Positions 47,345 through 59,139 of a stretch of DNA of 64,000 bases are shown here, one piece after another. Made by a program: the position numbers and the translations under genes. How positions within the stretch are numbered: position 1 is the stretch's first letter; every line of letters begins with the position of its first letter. The stretch is from contig OW804096.1 of NCBI GenBank assembly GCA_942159475.1, forward strand, positions 44,825,744 through 44,889,743, given 5' to 3'. The stretch comes from Sthenelais limicola. Its lineage: Eukaryota > Annelida > Polychaeta > Phyllodocida > Sigalionidae. Below the pieces are notes generated by a model. That model searched no databases, had not been told where the DNA came from, and saw nothing but the letters and a program-made list of their open reading frames with translations.

Positions 47345-48365
47345 GTTATATTCAGTATATCTAAAACACTGTTGTGAAAGGGGAAGTCGTAAAAGTAAAC
47401 TCTTGGACATGCAGCATTGAAAGTAAATTCGGAGTGTTTTGAAATATGGCACCGTGAACTACATTTACTATGTCACGCATAGACCTGCTGCCAAACAAGA
47501 TATACAAATATATACAAATTTATAGTGGCTTTCTTAGACCTTATTACAATATAGATATTTGTCATCCATACAGTCACTAACTAGACCTTTTAGAGATGTT
47601 CTGAACCTTGAATCTACGAAGATTCGGGAGAATGCTTTCTTATAATTTACTTTTAACTTGCAACTTTGCCAAAATGTAGGTTAGTCAGCTATTGCGTTGA
47701 GTAAAAGGCAACTTTTACTCTCAGGCTACAGCCAATAATCAATGTTGTATTAAGGGCCCCTTGAGGCAAAATTTGACTCGAAATTGGTTTTTAAATTACC
47801 CAAGAATTTCTTTTTATATTACAGACAGATCCGAATACTTCCAATTAGGTCTGATCAAAGGAGTATCTAGGATTCTGGGCTAATACATTTTGATGTTTCG
47901 ACTTCTTTATTTTGTAAATCGATGACGTAATTATAATTCACTAAATTTACAGAGAAAATATGAGGAGAAATGGGGGCTCACATTAATTATGATTAATGAT
48001 GCGAAAATTGAAAGCTGGTTTGTATGGTTGTCGAGAAGTAGACTATTGTCCTAAAAGCACTCCGACTCTTAAGTCATTCCAACATGGTTGCAAATTTCTG
48101 CTTTAAAATGGGTTGCACAGTGTTCGCATGATAACACCTCTCACGGATTACCATTAAATTACTTCATGGGTCTTATATCGTTTCTATTCAAGCGCCACTG
48201 AAATGTTGTGACACGTTATTGGCCTTGTTGGTCTTGTAACGGTGCCCCTTAAGGTAACAATGAAGGTAATGCGAAATTATCCTGTTCAATACAACCGAAG
48301 GAGAATTTAAAAATAAACGACACTTTTTCTCCCAGGGAATAGCAACAGTTGAGACATTAATGTGA
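47345..48365. other. Non-coding stretch, nothing recognised
   Basis: AT-rich, without a supportable frame or repeat. Confidence 0.4.
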
Positions 48366-48371
48366 CGGTCG

Positions 48372-48593
48372 ATGGGCAATTATCAAAACCTGAAGACGTT
48401 GAGTGGTCGACCTAGGACTGATACCGACACGGCCACATTCTCAAGGGCTGACAACGAGGAGTGCCCTCTGGAAAATGTGTTTGGGCGAACAGTTCATCAT
48501 GCAGGGTCTGCAGCTCCAGTAAACGCTCCCTCGACCCCCTTCCACCATCATCTACCCAAGCCAGGGTTAGGGGAGGACAGAGAAAAACCATAG
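48372..48593 (+). CDS. Unrecognised polar open frame
   Basis: A 73-codon ATG-to-stop frame in a GC-richer patch. The product is polar with a His/Pro-rich end (STPFHHHLPKPGLG). The minus strand is also open across the same bases (48412-48660), so open reading here may reflect base composition rather than coding. No domain is recognised. Confidence 0.2.
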   Translation: MGNYQNLKTLSGRPRTDTDTATFSRADNEECPLENVFGRTVHHAGSAAPVNAPSTPFHHHLPKPGLGEDREKP

Positions 48594-48599
48594 GCCAGC

Positions 48600-49700
48600 A
48601 ATGGATAAACTCAGCGTCGAAAAAATACATGACAATCGAATTAGCTGTCAGCTTAGTCATTCATCATACAACACAGGGGAGGACGTAATTAATCTTAACA
48701 TTTGTGGCAAGGTGGGTTTCGGAGAACATTAGATCCCTACAACACTGCAAAATGAAGGTATCGACGTGGACAATTTAAGCAGGAGAAGGCTGTTTTCTTC
48801 TCAAACGACATGATGAAGACTCCCACTAAATTCAGTATTAATATTTTCATATATCAATTCATAATTAAATCTGCAAGCGAATCTGAGTCGTAAAATGCTA
48901 GAATGTGATGATTAAATCAATCGTCTACGATAGAACATGTGACTACTGATCGGGCCCCGATGAATGTTCTGCGGCTGACGCCGCTGATGTAGCGGCATTG
49001 GCTTTCACCAGAAGTGCTTCCTTAATGGGTTTACCCCCAAATCAAGAGAGGGAAGTAGAATGGTTGCCATGTTCTCTTTACTCAATGGTAGTGTAGCCTT
49101 TCCGCACATGTTCAGAATAGCGAGAATGTTACAGAGGAATGTCGCACCAGTTGACTCATATATGCTTGCCTATGGCATCTTCTACACAAGTCCATAGAAA
49201 AGCTAGAACAGTAAGGACAGTAATTTGTCGATATGAAAAATGATAAACAGCAAGGCGGACTGTATGTATGACTGAGTCGGGGGAGAAGCAAGCTGCAGTG
49301 GCTTATTGTATACATTTTTAATGAAGGGAGGTGGCTGCACAGATGAATTACTGTGTTGGTTTTAGGGGAATTGAGGAACAAACGTGATGTGGGGGGATAT
49401 CGTACAGGGGTTTATTACCACTGCATCTATATATATATGAGTCATTTATCCAATATGGATTATCTATACATCTATGGTAATGGCTCCTATAGCTCTATAT
49501 GACAGAAGAGTGACAGGTGCTTCTTTTCCCACAATGACATGAATAATTTTAGTTTTAATAGTCCTCAAACGGCATGGCTAAAACAAATATGGGGTGAGGA
49601 ATGACAAGTGCTCGTGGGATGAGAGATTAGGTTTAAACCTTTAAAACTGAACAGGTCCTCAAAACCGCTGACGCACACGAGCTGAGCTGAAATGAGTCCT
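48600..49700. other. Non-coding stretch, nothing recognised
   Basis: The minus frame 49112-49381 is Ser/Cys/Leu rich because of a pyrimidine bias and is not called. TA run at 49428-49437. Confidence 0.4.
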
Positions 49701-49709
49701 TCCTTTCAG

Positions 49710-49860
49710 GTAAACCGCCCGGAGCAAGCCACCGTATAGGCAGCCAGTCACTTCACCGCTCCCTCCTCCCTTTCTGGGAGTACCTGGCGACAGAGAGGCA
49801 GCTCTTGAGTGAATGGACAGCCCTTCATAGTCAAAGTGTAATTGGAATAACATTTCACTG
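49710..49860 (+). CDS. Candidate 151-nt internal exon
   Basis: The acceptor gtccttcctttcag (ending 49709) has a good pyrimidine tract and the donor cactg|gtaaat starts at 49861. The third frame is open throughout, with helix-like coding text (PFWEYLATERQLLSEWTALH). Both minus frames over the same interval are also open (49659-49898), so strand is not settled. No family is recognised. Confidence 0.27.
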
Positions 49861-49869
49861 GTAAATGGC

Positions 49870-51780
49870 TGGAGGGTTTTACCAGAAAAATTCCCCACCT
49901 CCTATGTTGGAGGAATCGATATCTCCCCATATTTGCCATCTAGGTTCGTATTTAACCATCATTAAATTTATTCATGAATTATATTCGCCAACGTGCTCTA
50001 TATCAGTTTTAATCAAGTGGATGTGACAGACATATTCCCAGCAATATGTAGGATGTGAATTTATTAATAACCTGTGCCTGGTTTCCTCATATATTTCCTC
50101 GATGCTAGTTAATTTTCATATATGGATATAGTTAGTAGATCCTAATATCAGAATGAACTTGAAGTGTAAAAATGTTTCTTCATAAACCATCGCCCTAAGG
50201 CATTAAATATTGGAATTCATTTCGCCGTACCAAAATTTGTCAAGTTATGTGAAGTTATGTAAAGGACTTTGCACTTACTGAATCAAATATTTTAATTTTC
50301 AATAACAAAAGGTTAATCTGCAATTAAGCGCAACTACATAACGCAACTATTTCCATTCGCCAACTCTGTGGCCATGTCGGAAATTCATCTCTATTTAAGT
50401 ATAAGCTATCCCAGGCTGATTTGGCATCGATAGCCTCTGATTTGTATATGTGCTATTGGAAGGCGTGGGGTAAAGCTATAGGTGAAAGGTTATGGAGGGA
50501 CATGAAGTGAAAGAGATGATGTCAAGAGTAACAACCATATATTTGCCCCACCTCTGCCCAGGGTACCTGCCTTGTGGAGAGATTTCCAGCCATCCAACCT
50601 TTCGCATTACTCTAGCTGAGACTGATATTTAGTAGTCACTCTTCTGTGCCGCGGATGGAAGCCCTAAACACTAATAACCATAATAGACATTGACGCATGT
50701 CACAAGCTTACAGGTCATGTCAGAGCCCACCGTGATGAAGGTTGGTAGGGGCTCTCACAGCATGTTATTGATCAAGAAGCCCACATGGATCAATGCAAAG
50801 ATACGTTCGCTCACCCTTGAATCGACAAATGGAACAGGGTGTTACCGAAATTACAATCTCAAGCTAAACATCTCTCTGGTTCTCTTGTGAGAAAAACTAC
50901 AAGCAAAATATGATCTATCACGGACGATAAAAGAGTGTTTTTAAATGAAATCCTGGCTAATCAATCAGCCTCCTTAGGCACCCTCTCTTGCTGACGTGTT
51001 ATTAAAATCACAGCAACAGGACAAACTGTTGTATCGTGGAGAAATATGAGAAAGCTGAGCTCATGGTTTCTTCACTTTTTTCGCCGCCTCATTAAAACAA
51101 TGGCAGGATGACCTTGAAATCTTGGGATTTTGAAGTAGCTGGATCAGGTTTCGTTAAGAGAATGTTTCGAAAGTTCGTCCTCTTGTTAAATCGTTCGTGC
51201 GTGTTCCCTATGATGTAGTAAATGATCTAAAAATGTAGCTAAGGCTTTTTAGCTGTAATAATACGGAATTTAGTTCTCAGAAACCTTTTTCAATAGTATG
51301 TGTTTAAAGTGGCTAAGATCACTATTTTGACCATATGTCATTTAGAAATGTATTTGTTGTTTTCGGTGACCTCCACAAGTAAGAACATTTGTATGGAATA
51401 CCAATGCTATATATTCCTTAGATAAATTGATATTTGTTAATGAGGAATGTGGCAGAGATTCCATTGGGAAATTCAAATCTGAGAGATAAGTAACTTGACC
51501 ATAAGGTGCTGCCCTCAGTGCATGGTGAAGGGATGTGAAGTACAAGCGAGGCAGGAGGTACATACTGCTATATATACCCTGTCCCATCCAGGTGTTGTCA
51601 CTTAACCAATTACGATAAGAGGCGTCGGGGACTTTCCCTAACCAACAGACTTGGATCTGACTGTTGTGTCTGTGGGGCACAACCGGCCAGCGGCACCCTT
51701 CGAAATTGCAGTTTTAAACTCTTAAATACTCGAGATATACATATTTAATATATTAATGTTCCCGGGTATTCATTACAAAT
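49870..51780. other. Non-coding stretch, nothing recognised
   Basis: A 112-codon minus frame starting at a GTG (51342-51680) and a plus frame at 50690-50890 are unrecognised and lack splice support. Confidence 0.35.
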
Positions 51781-51784
51781 ATAC

Positions 51785-51817
51785 TAATCTAGAACATATA
51801 ATATATGTTCTAGATTA
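51785..51817. repeat. Perfect 33-bp palindrome
   Basis: Arms of 16 bp (taatctagaacatata and its exact complement) around a single central A. Such a long perfect palindrome is rare by chance. It could extrude as a cruciform, or be the footprint of an excised element or the target of a dimeric factor. Confidence 0.9.
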
Positions 51818-51819
51818 TA

Positions 51820-52840
51820 TTATAGTTGAAATTCAGGCAAACTTCCCCAAATCGGGATCTCAGTGGCATGTGTAACTTAAATAGTTTTAAGAGGGGTTTA
51901 AAACAGCTTAAATTAACAAATCTATTGTGGATGCTTTGAATACCATTGATTAACACAATACGGTCTGAATGCAAAAAGAGACAAAAGCGATTTTAAGGCC
52001 GCTTCGGTACTATCATTCTTCCTAAAGCCAAGATGAACAGAAGTGAGAAGCTTTTTGCGTTCAAAAAAAAGGTTTATAATTTCTGGATTAAATGCGTTCA
52101 CCCAGTTTTACTAATTATTGGGAGTAATATAAATTGGACTCTTTCCACCTATAGATGGGAATCATCCAGATGATGTCTCTATTAAATAGTGTATACACAC
52201 ATTCTTAAGATAAGCCAGTTAATGTATATATTTTCGATCAGGTCGTAATTACTCAAACCCTGATATTGTTTTTTTTGGTAAAACTTACATTGAAGTCTTA
52301 TTGCTAATTTAGAGAAACAATTCAAATTCGAATTTCATTTTCAGCTAAGAATTCATCGCATGTAAACCAAACCCTAAGCTTACTTTGCCACTCTCGCCTA
52401 GTATGTATTGGATAGATTTCTTCTTTCTTCTTATTACTTACACTGTAAATACCTATAAGAATTATTAGCTCACGTAGATCATATTACCCAGGAAGTGACC
52501 TTCTTTCTGAGTGACCTCCCATAATGTTTCATTATTTCCATCCCTTTTGATTTGTCGATTTTCAAAGCCTTTCTCTTAATGAATATATTAATAATTATTT
52601 ATACAGTTATAACCTATTATTAAGCTTCAATTAAAGATATAGAAATAAACATATAAACATACAAAATATAAAAAACAAACATAGATCTATACATACCTAC
52701 ATGACCTATAAACCAACAAAGTCCCGTATCACATAAATTGCAACTTACATTGAAGTCTTTTATCCATTCATATTGACCAAAGAGACCGGTCATTTCTCTC
52801 GTGTCGGAAAGGAGAAATGTAAGCGGACAAACAATGGCAC
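51820..52840. other. Non-coding stretch, nothing recognised
   Basis: AT-rich. A minus frame (52620-52844) lies in what would be the intron downstream of the next candidate exon and is not called. Confidence 0.35.
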
Positions 52841-52844
52841 TCAC

Positions 52845-53053
52845 TGACTTGCACCAAGAAATAAGGACCCAGCTAAAGCGGGGACCCTTCCATGCAACCA
52901 GATGACAGTGTCATAATTCAAGAGCCCAAGTACTGTCAAAAGGCAGTTGAGCAGAAGCACTATGTCATTCTTTATTTCTGGTCTTCTAAGCAACACCTGC
53001 AGGTCCCCCATAGTTAAAGATCCTCCAGCTAGATCCAATCTACACTTCCCGTG
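52845..53053 (-). CDS. Candidate 209-nt internal or first coding exon
   Basis: The minus-strand frame is open from an acceptor-like tttgacttcatttag (whose TAG is in frame) to the consensus donor aagtca|gtgagt. The peptide is strikingly non-random: GDLQVLLRRPEIKND is followed by a hydrophobic stretch (IVLLLNCLLTVLGLL) that could span a membrane. An internal ATG (53012-53010) offers a start if this is a first exon. No family is recognised. It is among the better coding candidates in the window. Confidence 0.32.
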
Positions 53054-53059
53054 CTAAAT

Positions 53060-54515
53060 GAAGTCAAATGGAGCCCGTCTTTGGGTTCGCCTACAATGTG
53101 GTTGCTAACAAGAGCCTAATCATCATAAAAGCGGGCAAAACCCCCCAATATTATCCGGCATACACATGGTAACCGTACAGACTGAGCTCTGTTTATTTAG
53201 TTTGTTCACGATAATGAATAGTAATTCCTGTAATGCCATTTATTCATGGGGACATGCTATCAGTTCCTTTACAAATCATTTAATATTTTACAGTTCGTAG
53301 CCAGTTCCAGGAACACAAAAGCTCTTTTCGGGGGCAAATGTTGTTTAAGTACTGTTGGTTTGTTAAATAAACAATAGTAGAACTATTATTAATATCCTCA
53401 TCATGACGAACAATTTTGTTTTTAGATATTTCATTATTAAATCCCTTCCTTGCAGTGGCTGAATAATTAAGCGATCGAATATCAAGAGGAAATTAATTAA
53501 GAAAAAAATCCACACTGATGAGTAGTAGTCGTAGGTAGTTGGCCTTAAATTCTGAATTCATTTATTTTATAGACTGGATAGGGAATACGGCTGATGGAAA
53601 ATGCATATATAGTCCATATTAAAACAAAGAGATCCCGGTGGTGCTTTCCGTTACGGTGTTTCTGCATCTCATTTGCTTTACCATGTTCGTTCAACTTCAC
53701 CTTTCAGCATGCGTTTCTAAGACCTGGGAAACTTCACGTTGGCAGCATTCCCAGTTAACATCGGTTAACAACTAAAGATTGTCTCATTTTTGTTCCGTTC
53801 TTTTCCAGCCAATGCAAGAGACATTTGACCCAAGTTTTGTTCGGTTGTTTTAGCTATATGGCTTAATAAAAGTCCACATTTGTATTTCAGAGACCCTCGG
53901 AGATCCTTTAACGGTGTCACAATCAACATCGCTCAAAGGGGCTATTTCATGCAGTTCATAGTCACTTATCATCGCTCATAAGCGCCTGTTTTCTCTCGGC
54001 CGATTCGACTCCAAATTCTTGTATAAACACGTAACAGCATCAGAATAATGAATCCAATCCTATAAGTCTAATGCATATGAGTACATTTGATAAGATTTTG
54101 TTTATCGTATAATAGCTGAGAATGCAGCTTTTATGATATCATAAATTGTACCGGATGATATCATCCTGATTGTACTGATTTGTAGAATAAAAAAATGTTT
54201 ATATTATTTAATCGACCCTTCTGTTTGATAATATGGTATACGAAAAGAAGGTGGTCCGTAATAGTTTTCATCGCTAACGGATTGATTGTATAAATGCATT
54301 TCCAGTTAATTCACAATAATTGAGGTCGAGGTAAACGCCACGACCTAGAAGTAGACCTTAATTTTTTTGCACACAAAATCTTTATTCAGGAAAGGCTGAT
54401 CAACAAAGACGCTCATTTCTTAGTCTAATTCTAAATCTTATATTTCAATGATGATTTAAAGCAATGGTGATGGAAGATACTGCGTTTCTCTGTTTGCTCG
54501 ACAAAATGTAGGTGC
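53060..54515. other. Non-coding stretch with twin palindromes
   Basis: No gene is supported. Two 14-bp perfect palindromes lie 8 bp apart at 54131-54144 and 54153-54166 (reported separately). Confidence 0.4.
54131..54166. repeat. Two adjacent 14-bp palindromes with a shared GATATC core
   Basis: ttatgatatcataa and ggatgatatcatcc, each a perfect palindrome, share the ten-base core atgatatcat, with 8 bp between them. Confidence 0.85.
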
Positions 54516-54519
54516 AGTG

Positions 54520-54658
54520 CGGTACACTGATTCTATCGCGGCGGACACGCTATTCCTCGCGCGGGTACGCGGCGATGCGCAAACTAGAAGATGTACTACT
54601 CTTAGTTATTGTTCCGATCTACATGCTCTGTGATAGTTTGTTTCTCTCATCTCTTTGA
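54520..54658 (+). promoter_or_regulatory. CpG-dense patch followed by a short leader-like frame
   Basis: Positions 54535-54580 hold about ten CpGs in 46 bp (tcgcggcggacacgc, cgcgcgggtacgcggcg), the densest patch in the window. The ATG at 54575 opens a 27-codon frame, MRKLEDVLLLVIVPIYMLC onward, whose hydrophobic core resembles a secretory signal peptide, but no consensus donor follows before the stop. A promoter or CpG island is plausible; the peptide may be fortuitous. Confidence 0.3.
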
Positions 54659-54659
54659 T

Positions 54660-56090
54660 GTGCAGCTGTTCTAGCCTGCCTTGGGTCTGCCTAACTCACC
54701 AAGCCTTCACATGCCCAGTCTTCTAACGTTACTCTCATCCCGTCTTCATAGGGTTATAGATTATCTATGTATACAGGGTTTCTCCTTTGGATTTCGGAGA
54801 CAGCCCGCTTAATCCCCACGGAGATGCTATACGTTTGGTGTTAATAAACCTCTAAAGGTCCTATCTGGCTTACTTAAGAACCACATTGGATCTGCACTGA
54901 CAGCCATTTTAATTACATTTCAGACAGACAGGAGAAGCCGATGGGGGACAGTATTATGAACTAATAGTATAAAAGTATTGAGAGAACGAGGGAAGTAATA
55001 ATATTATGGCGCATGTAGTTCTATCATTGAACAAACATAAATAATGGTCAGGCTTGACATAAGATATTGAGATAAGGCTGTTCTAACACAGTAATATCAT
55101 ATTGCTCCCGGCTTATAGAATAATTGCACTACGATTACAGGTATTATTTGCAATCGTATCTAGGCTATGGACCACTATTGTCCGGTAAATTATAACCTAT
55201 GTGATGTTTTCTTCTGCTTTGTCTCTAATTATCATTTGATAAAGATGTAATTAAGGAGGAGGGAAGAAAAAAAGAACCATTAGATCTTGTACCACCATTA
55301 TATATAAACCTTCCTCGTGAAGTGGGCATAACATTGATTGGGGAACTGGTATGGATAGAGAAGAAAAAGACAATAATGTCTAGACATCTGCTTAGATTTA
55401 ATCAGGAGAATGGTTGGTTTGGCCGCTATATTCCCCCACAATTAGTGCATCAGTGCAAACGATTACTAAAATGGCGGTGCTGTGTCATGTGTAAGATCAA
55501 GTTGGTAGATGTCATTGACAAAGATCACAACAGACCAAGGTGTTAACAACAGAAAATTGCGTTATCAAATATTAGAGACCCATAGCGTCCCAACAAGATA
55601 TTCCACCGATACAATCATGTGGGCTACTACACATGCATGTTCTAGTTTATGGCCTGCTCTCACTATTTTCTGCTTAAGATAGTTAAATCCAACGATATGT
55701 TGAATTTTCTTATCGCATGTTCTATAATATGATAACAATAGTATTGTTTATTTGGCCTTAGTCAAATAAGGACAAATAGGTGCAACACTTCGACACCATG
55801 GCCAGGTGTCCAGGTCGTCCAGTGTATACCTTGGCCCCAATAAATGACATATTTGATATAATAATGTGAATGTAGCCCATTGCAGCATTATAGCAGGGCA
55901 GAGGCCACGCCCACTTGGGTTTGTTTACTCAGTGTTTGATCACATGACCTGCTCCAGCCAAACAAAGCGCAAAGAACATGTTACCTTCAACAGCCATTAT
56001 TTATCCAGCTACTGGCTTGTACAGACCATTCACGCACAGCGTCAATATTGCGCCATTATTATGTTTTGACAGAGTTATTTGAAGTTATTT
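54660..56090. other. Non-coding stretch, nothing recognised
   Basis: The frame at 55322-55546 is unrecognised. atggcggtgctg at 55471 resembles other start-like motifs but lacks CpG context. Confidence 0.35.
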
Positions 56091-56094
56091 CAAG

Positions 56095-56279
56095 ATGGTG
56101 GTGCAGAAAGAATTGCATAAAGTGTGGGTAAATGCATGAGCCTCTGACAGGATAGAACTGCAGAGCTGTGATTGAGGTACCTTCTATTACTTCTGATAGT
56201 TTTTCTGATAATATTTCGTCGTCGCCGGATGATCAAGTGTCATCGAGGCTGACCGAGATAATATCAAAACTACTGGGAT
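56095..56279 (+). CDS. Possible two-exon small ORF with a 49-bp intron
   Basis: An ATG in caagatggtgg opens MVVQKELHKVW and meets a donor-like gtaaat at 56128. A second open segment from 56177 to the TGA at 56279 is Ser/Asp-rich (ITSDSFSDNISSSPDD) and in phase if 56128-56176 (gt...ag) is an intron. The segment looks coding but is short, and introns this small are unusual for many animals. A decayed gag-like fragment is an alternative. Confidence 0.15.
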
Positions 56280-58690
56280 GACTACACATAATGAATATCT
56301 AACTAAGCAGAGAGAAATATGAATATTGAACCTTTCAAAAAATGCTTTTGGTCTGACTAAGGATTGGAACCATTTTTGATACTCGCAGCCATCTGTGAAT
56401 CATGTCAATTGCAACGGTGCAAAAGCTGGCCCAGCGCATTAGATGCATCAAGGATGCATTAATGAATCATTTCTTATATCTGTTATAGCGAGTGTGGCCT
56501 AGAATGCAAGCAATGCATGCTTAACAAATGACAACATGAATTATTCATGACCGTATAACTAGCGTCGTGATTGTTGGTAATGCTTCCAGGAAATTAAACA
56601 TACATAGGCCTATACCCTTCTACTAGATGATTACCTCCTTGAAGCTACCTGTGATAGTGATGTCCATTATCCTTTATCCGCTGCCAGGGACGAATTATTG
56701 TTTTCATGTACTACTACTTTGGTCAATTAACCAAAATGACCTCGGATTTATTCACAACAAAATGGCAATATCTTCCTACACATGCCTGTAATTGGCCTTC
56801 CTTAATTATGAATGGTCATTCAAATCAGTACTCACAGTCATTACCAGGGTTGTCTTTTTATGATCATTAAAACATGCATTCACTTGGGTATGAAGGACAG
56901 AAAAGTGGGTGCCTAATTGTAGGAAGCCATGTCGATAAAGCGGTCTGATGTCAACTCGATATATCGATGTTGCTTGGGATATACATCACTCGGCCTTTTC
57001 ACAGAACTTGCCCAATACTTGGGCATCCTGTTTGAGTTGTACTTTCAGAAGGACACGCAAAATATCTCGTCACGGGTAAAAGTGGACAATTGCGTATGAA
57101 TGACCTTGTTTACTAGCTCTTTTTAAATATAGCTTTGATGATTTTCAAGGCCGCCCTAAATTTGGTTAATTACACTCGGGAGGGTAGACACATGGGGATA
57201 AGGAAAGTGAGGTCTAAAGTTCATTCGAAACTACAAGAATAATTGCTATAAAAGCTGTCGCCAGTGGCAAAAGCTAAACTATTACTAAATTTTATTCATA
57301 TTTACATGCACAGATTCCTCCGCGAATGTTAAATTTCAATAAGTTACTTTGAAATCATGATAATAATGATGATTATGCCACAGAAAGAATAATGCTCTAG
57401 ATATAAAGTTCTGCTTTATACCATCGGAGAGGTCATTTTGGAACCAAACTATTTTTGTCACGACGGGTTGGCTGCGTTCAAAGCTATCTGTGTTTATTTA
57501 ACATATTGAATCTATAATTAGACTCAAAAGAGAATCAATGGTCACGAAGACTGAGTACCTGCAGAATTCGCCCTGCAGAAATAGGATATTCCAAAAACAT
57601 TGTGTTTCCAAGTAGTGTTAAGCTTCTTGGGGAATTTTCCCAGACATTTCACTAAGCTGTTCGTCTGTGTTTCCATCCTATTTTGCTCTCTATAATACAA
57701 TTATTAAAACGAATAAGGCATGCGTAGGGTGGCTTTAACCCTTACTGTTTTCCCCTGATGATTATAATGGCAATTACCGTTTAGTTAATGCCAATACTTC
57801 GTATAGATAAGCGAATATTAATCTTCTTCAAATTGATCTTGTTTTGACCTTTTTACAGAACACACATCATGCTATATATCTGGCTGCCAGAGGGAAAATC
57901 ACAATTTGTGAGCCACGGAAACAAAAATAGAACTGTATCTATAGCTCTTGATAAAGGTGAATGTAAATGTCTTTCAATGAGAAGTAAATAGTAAAAAGAC
58001 GTATACGTGGCTATACCATTAAGTCTAAGGCGTGCTTTACACAGGAAAATGACTGTAATCGCTCCAATGCAATCATGGGATTTTTCCCTGACGGTAGACT
58101 CACTTATCATAAACACAGCAATTTCCTCTTATCTGCTCCTGATTTATGTTGAAAGAAGTTTAAGAAGCAAAATAAATTCCGGAGGTACTAATGAACCTTT
58201 TGAAAATGGGTCCAGCCTTCCTTTTTGTTACCTGGTGGCGAGAAACAGGTAGATTTATTTACCAGGGGTTCTATGTGGGAGTTCGACATGCTAGGTGAAT
58301 GTATACCCATATATCTCTCACATCTTTAATAGAGTTCAGAATCTTTAGAATTCGCAGTGATTAAATTCATCGACCAAACAACAAGAGGGTCTAAGTGATA
58401 AACTTCACTCTAAAAAACGCCATTTAAATATTTCGTTTATGAAATAGTGTAAAGAATTAACATAAAATATACCATACGTTCATCCACGCGTAATCAGCAG
58501 AGTATTGCAAAACCATATGGCGTAAGATTGAAAACAAACGAGAGTGAAGAAGATTCATAATAATAAGAAAGATCTGCACCGAACTGTATTCATCCATGTC
58601 AGACATAGTCATTATTTTGATTCAATCTATCTGTTTATCCTGGGGACGCCTTCGCTAATTCCCATGAGAGGTACCTGCTTCTAGAGTTTA
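56280..58690. other. Non-coding stretch, nothing recognised
   Basis: Overlapping frames at 57853-58252 on both strands lack recognisable domains; the plus frame ends near a weak donor (aaacag|gtagat). No repeats of note. Confidence 0.35.
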
Positions 58691-58742
58691 TATTGCTGTT
58701 GCTCTCCCCCTTCCCAACACACTCCCCCCTTTACCCTTGCAG

Positions 58743-59122
58743 CTCTCTGGGTCCTGTTATGAATATAGTGTTCGGGGCAAGCCTTAGGTCTGAGTGCCAA
58801 GGCGAACCAATGGTCATGACGTCCATTGAAAAAATAAAAGCGAGGGGTCATGCTGGTGCAATCATTCCTTTTTTACCACTCGTTTTCAGACACCCAGGTT
58901 GCTCAATGATCTATAGATGGATGCAACCCAACATAATATATATAATATATATAACCACAGCTTATTATCTAACGGGTTGGTTGGTTGAACGAGCGTGGAT
59001 ATTGCACGAGTGGCCGACAACTCTAGCCGACACCAAGGAGTTAGTTAAATGTTTTATTATATCTGTCTTTAATAATCGCGTTAAAGTTAAAGTCATGAAG
59101 TTGCATGTCGGCGGTTATCCTG
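58743..59122 (+). CDS. Candidate 380-nt exon with strong acceptor and donor
   Basis: A long pyrimidine tract ending in ccctttacccttgcag (AG at 58741-58742) precedes a 126-codon open frame that reaches the consensus donor cctg|gtaagt at 59123. The open frame actually extends to an upstream initiator at 58693. The product is mixed, with an Ile/Tyr-rich central segment encoded by a TA-rich run at 58935-58955 and a basic C-terminus (NNRVKVKVMKL). No family is recognised. Strong signals at both ends make it one of the better host-exon candidates, though the TA run is an oddity for coding DNA. Confidence 0.33.
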
Positions 59123-59139
59123 GTAAGTAATACATAGGT

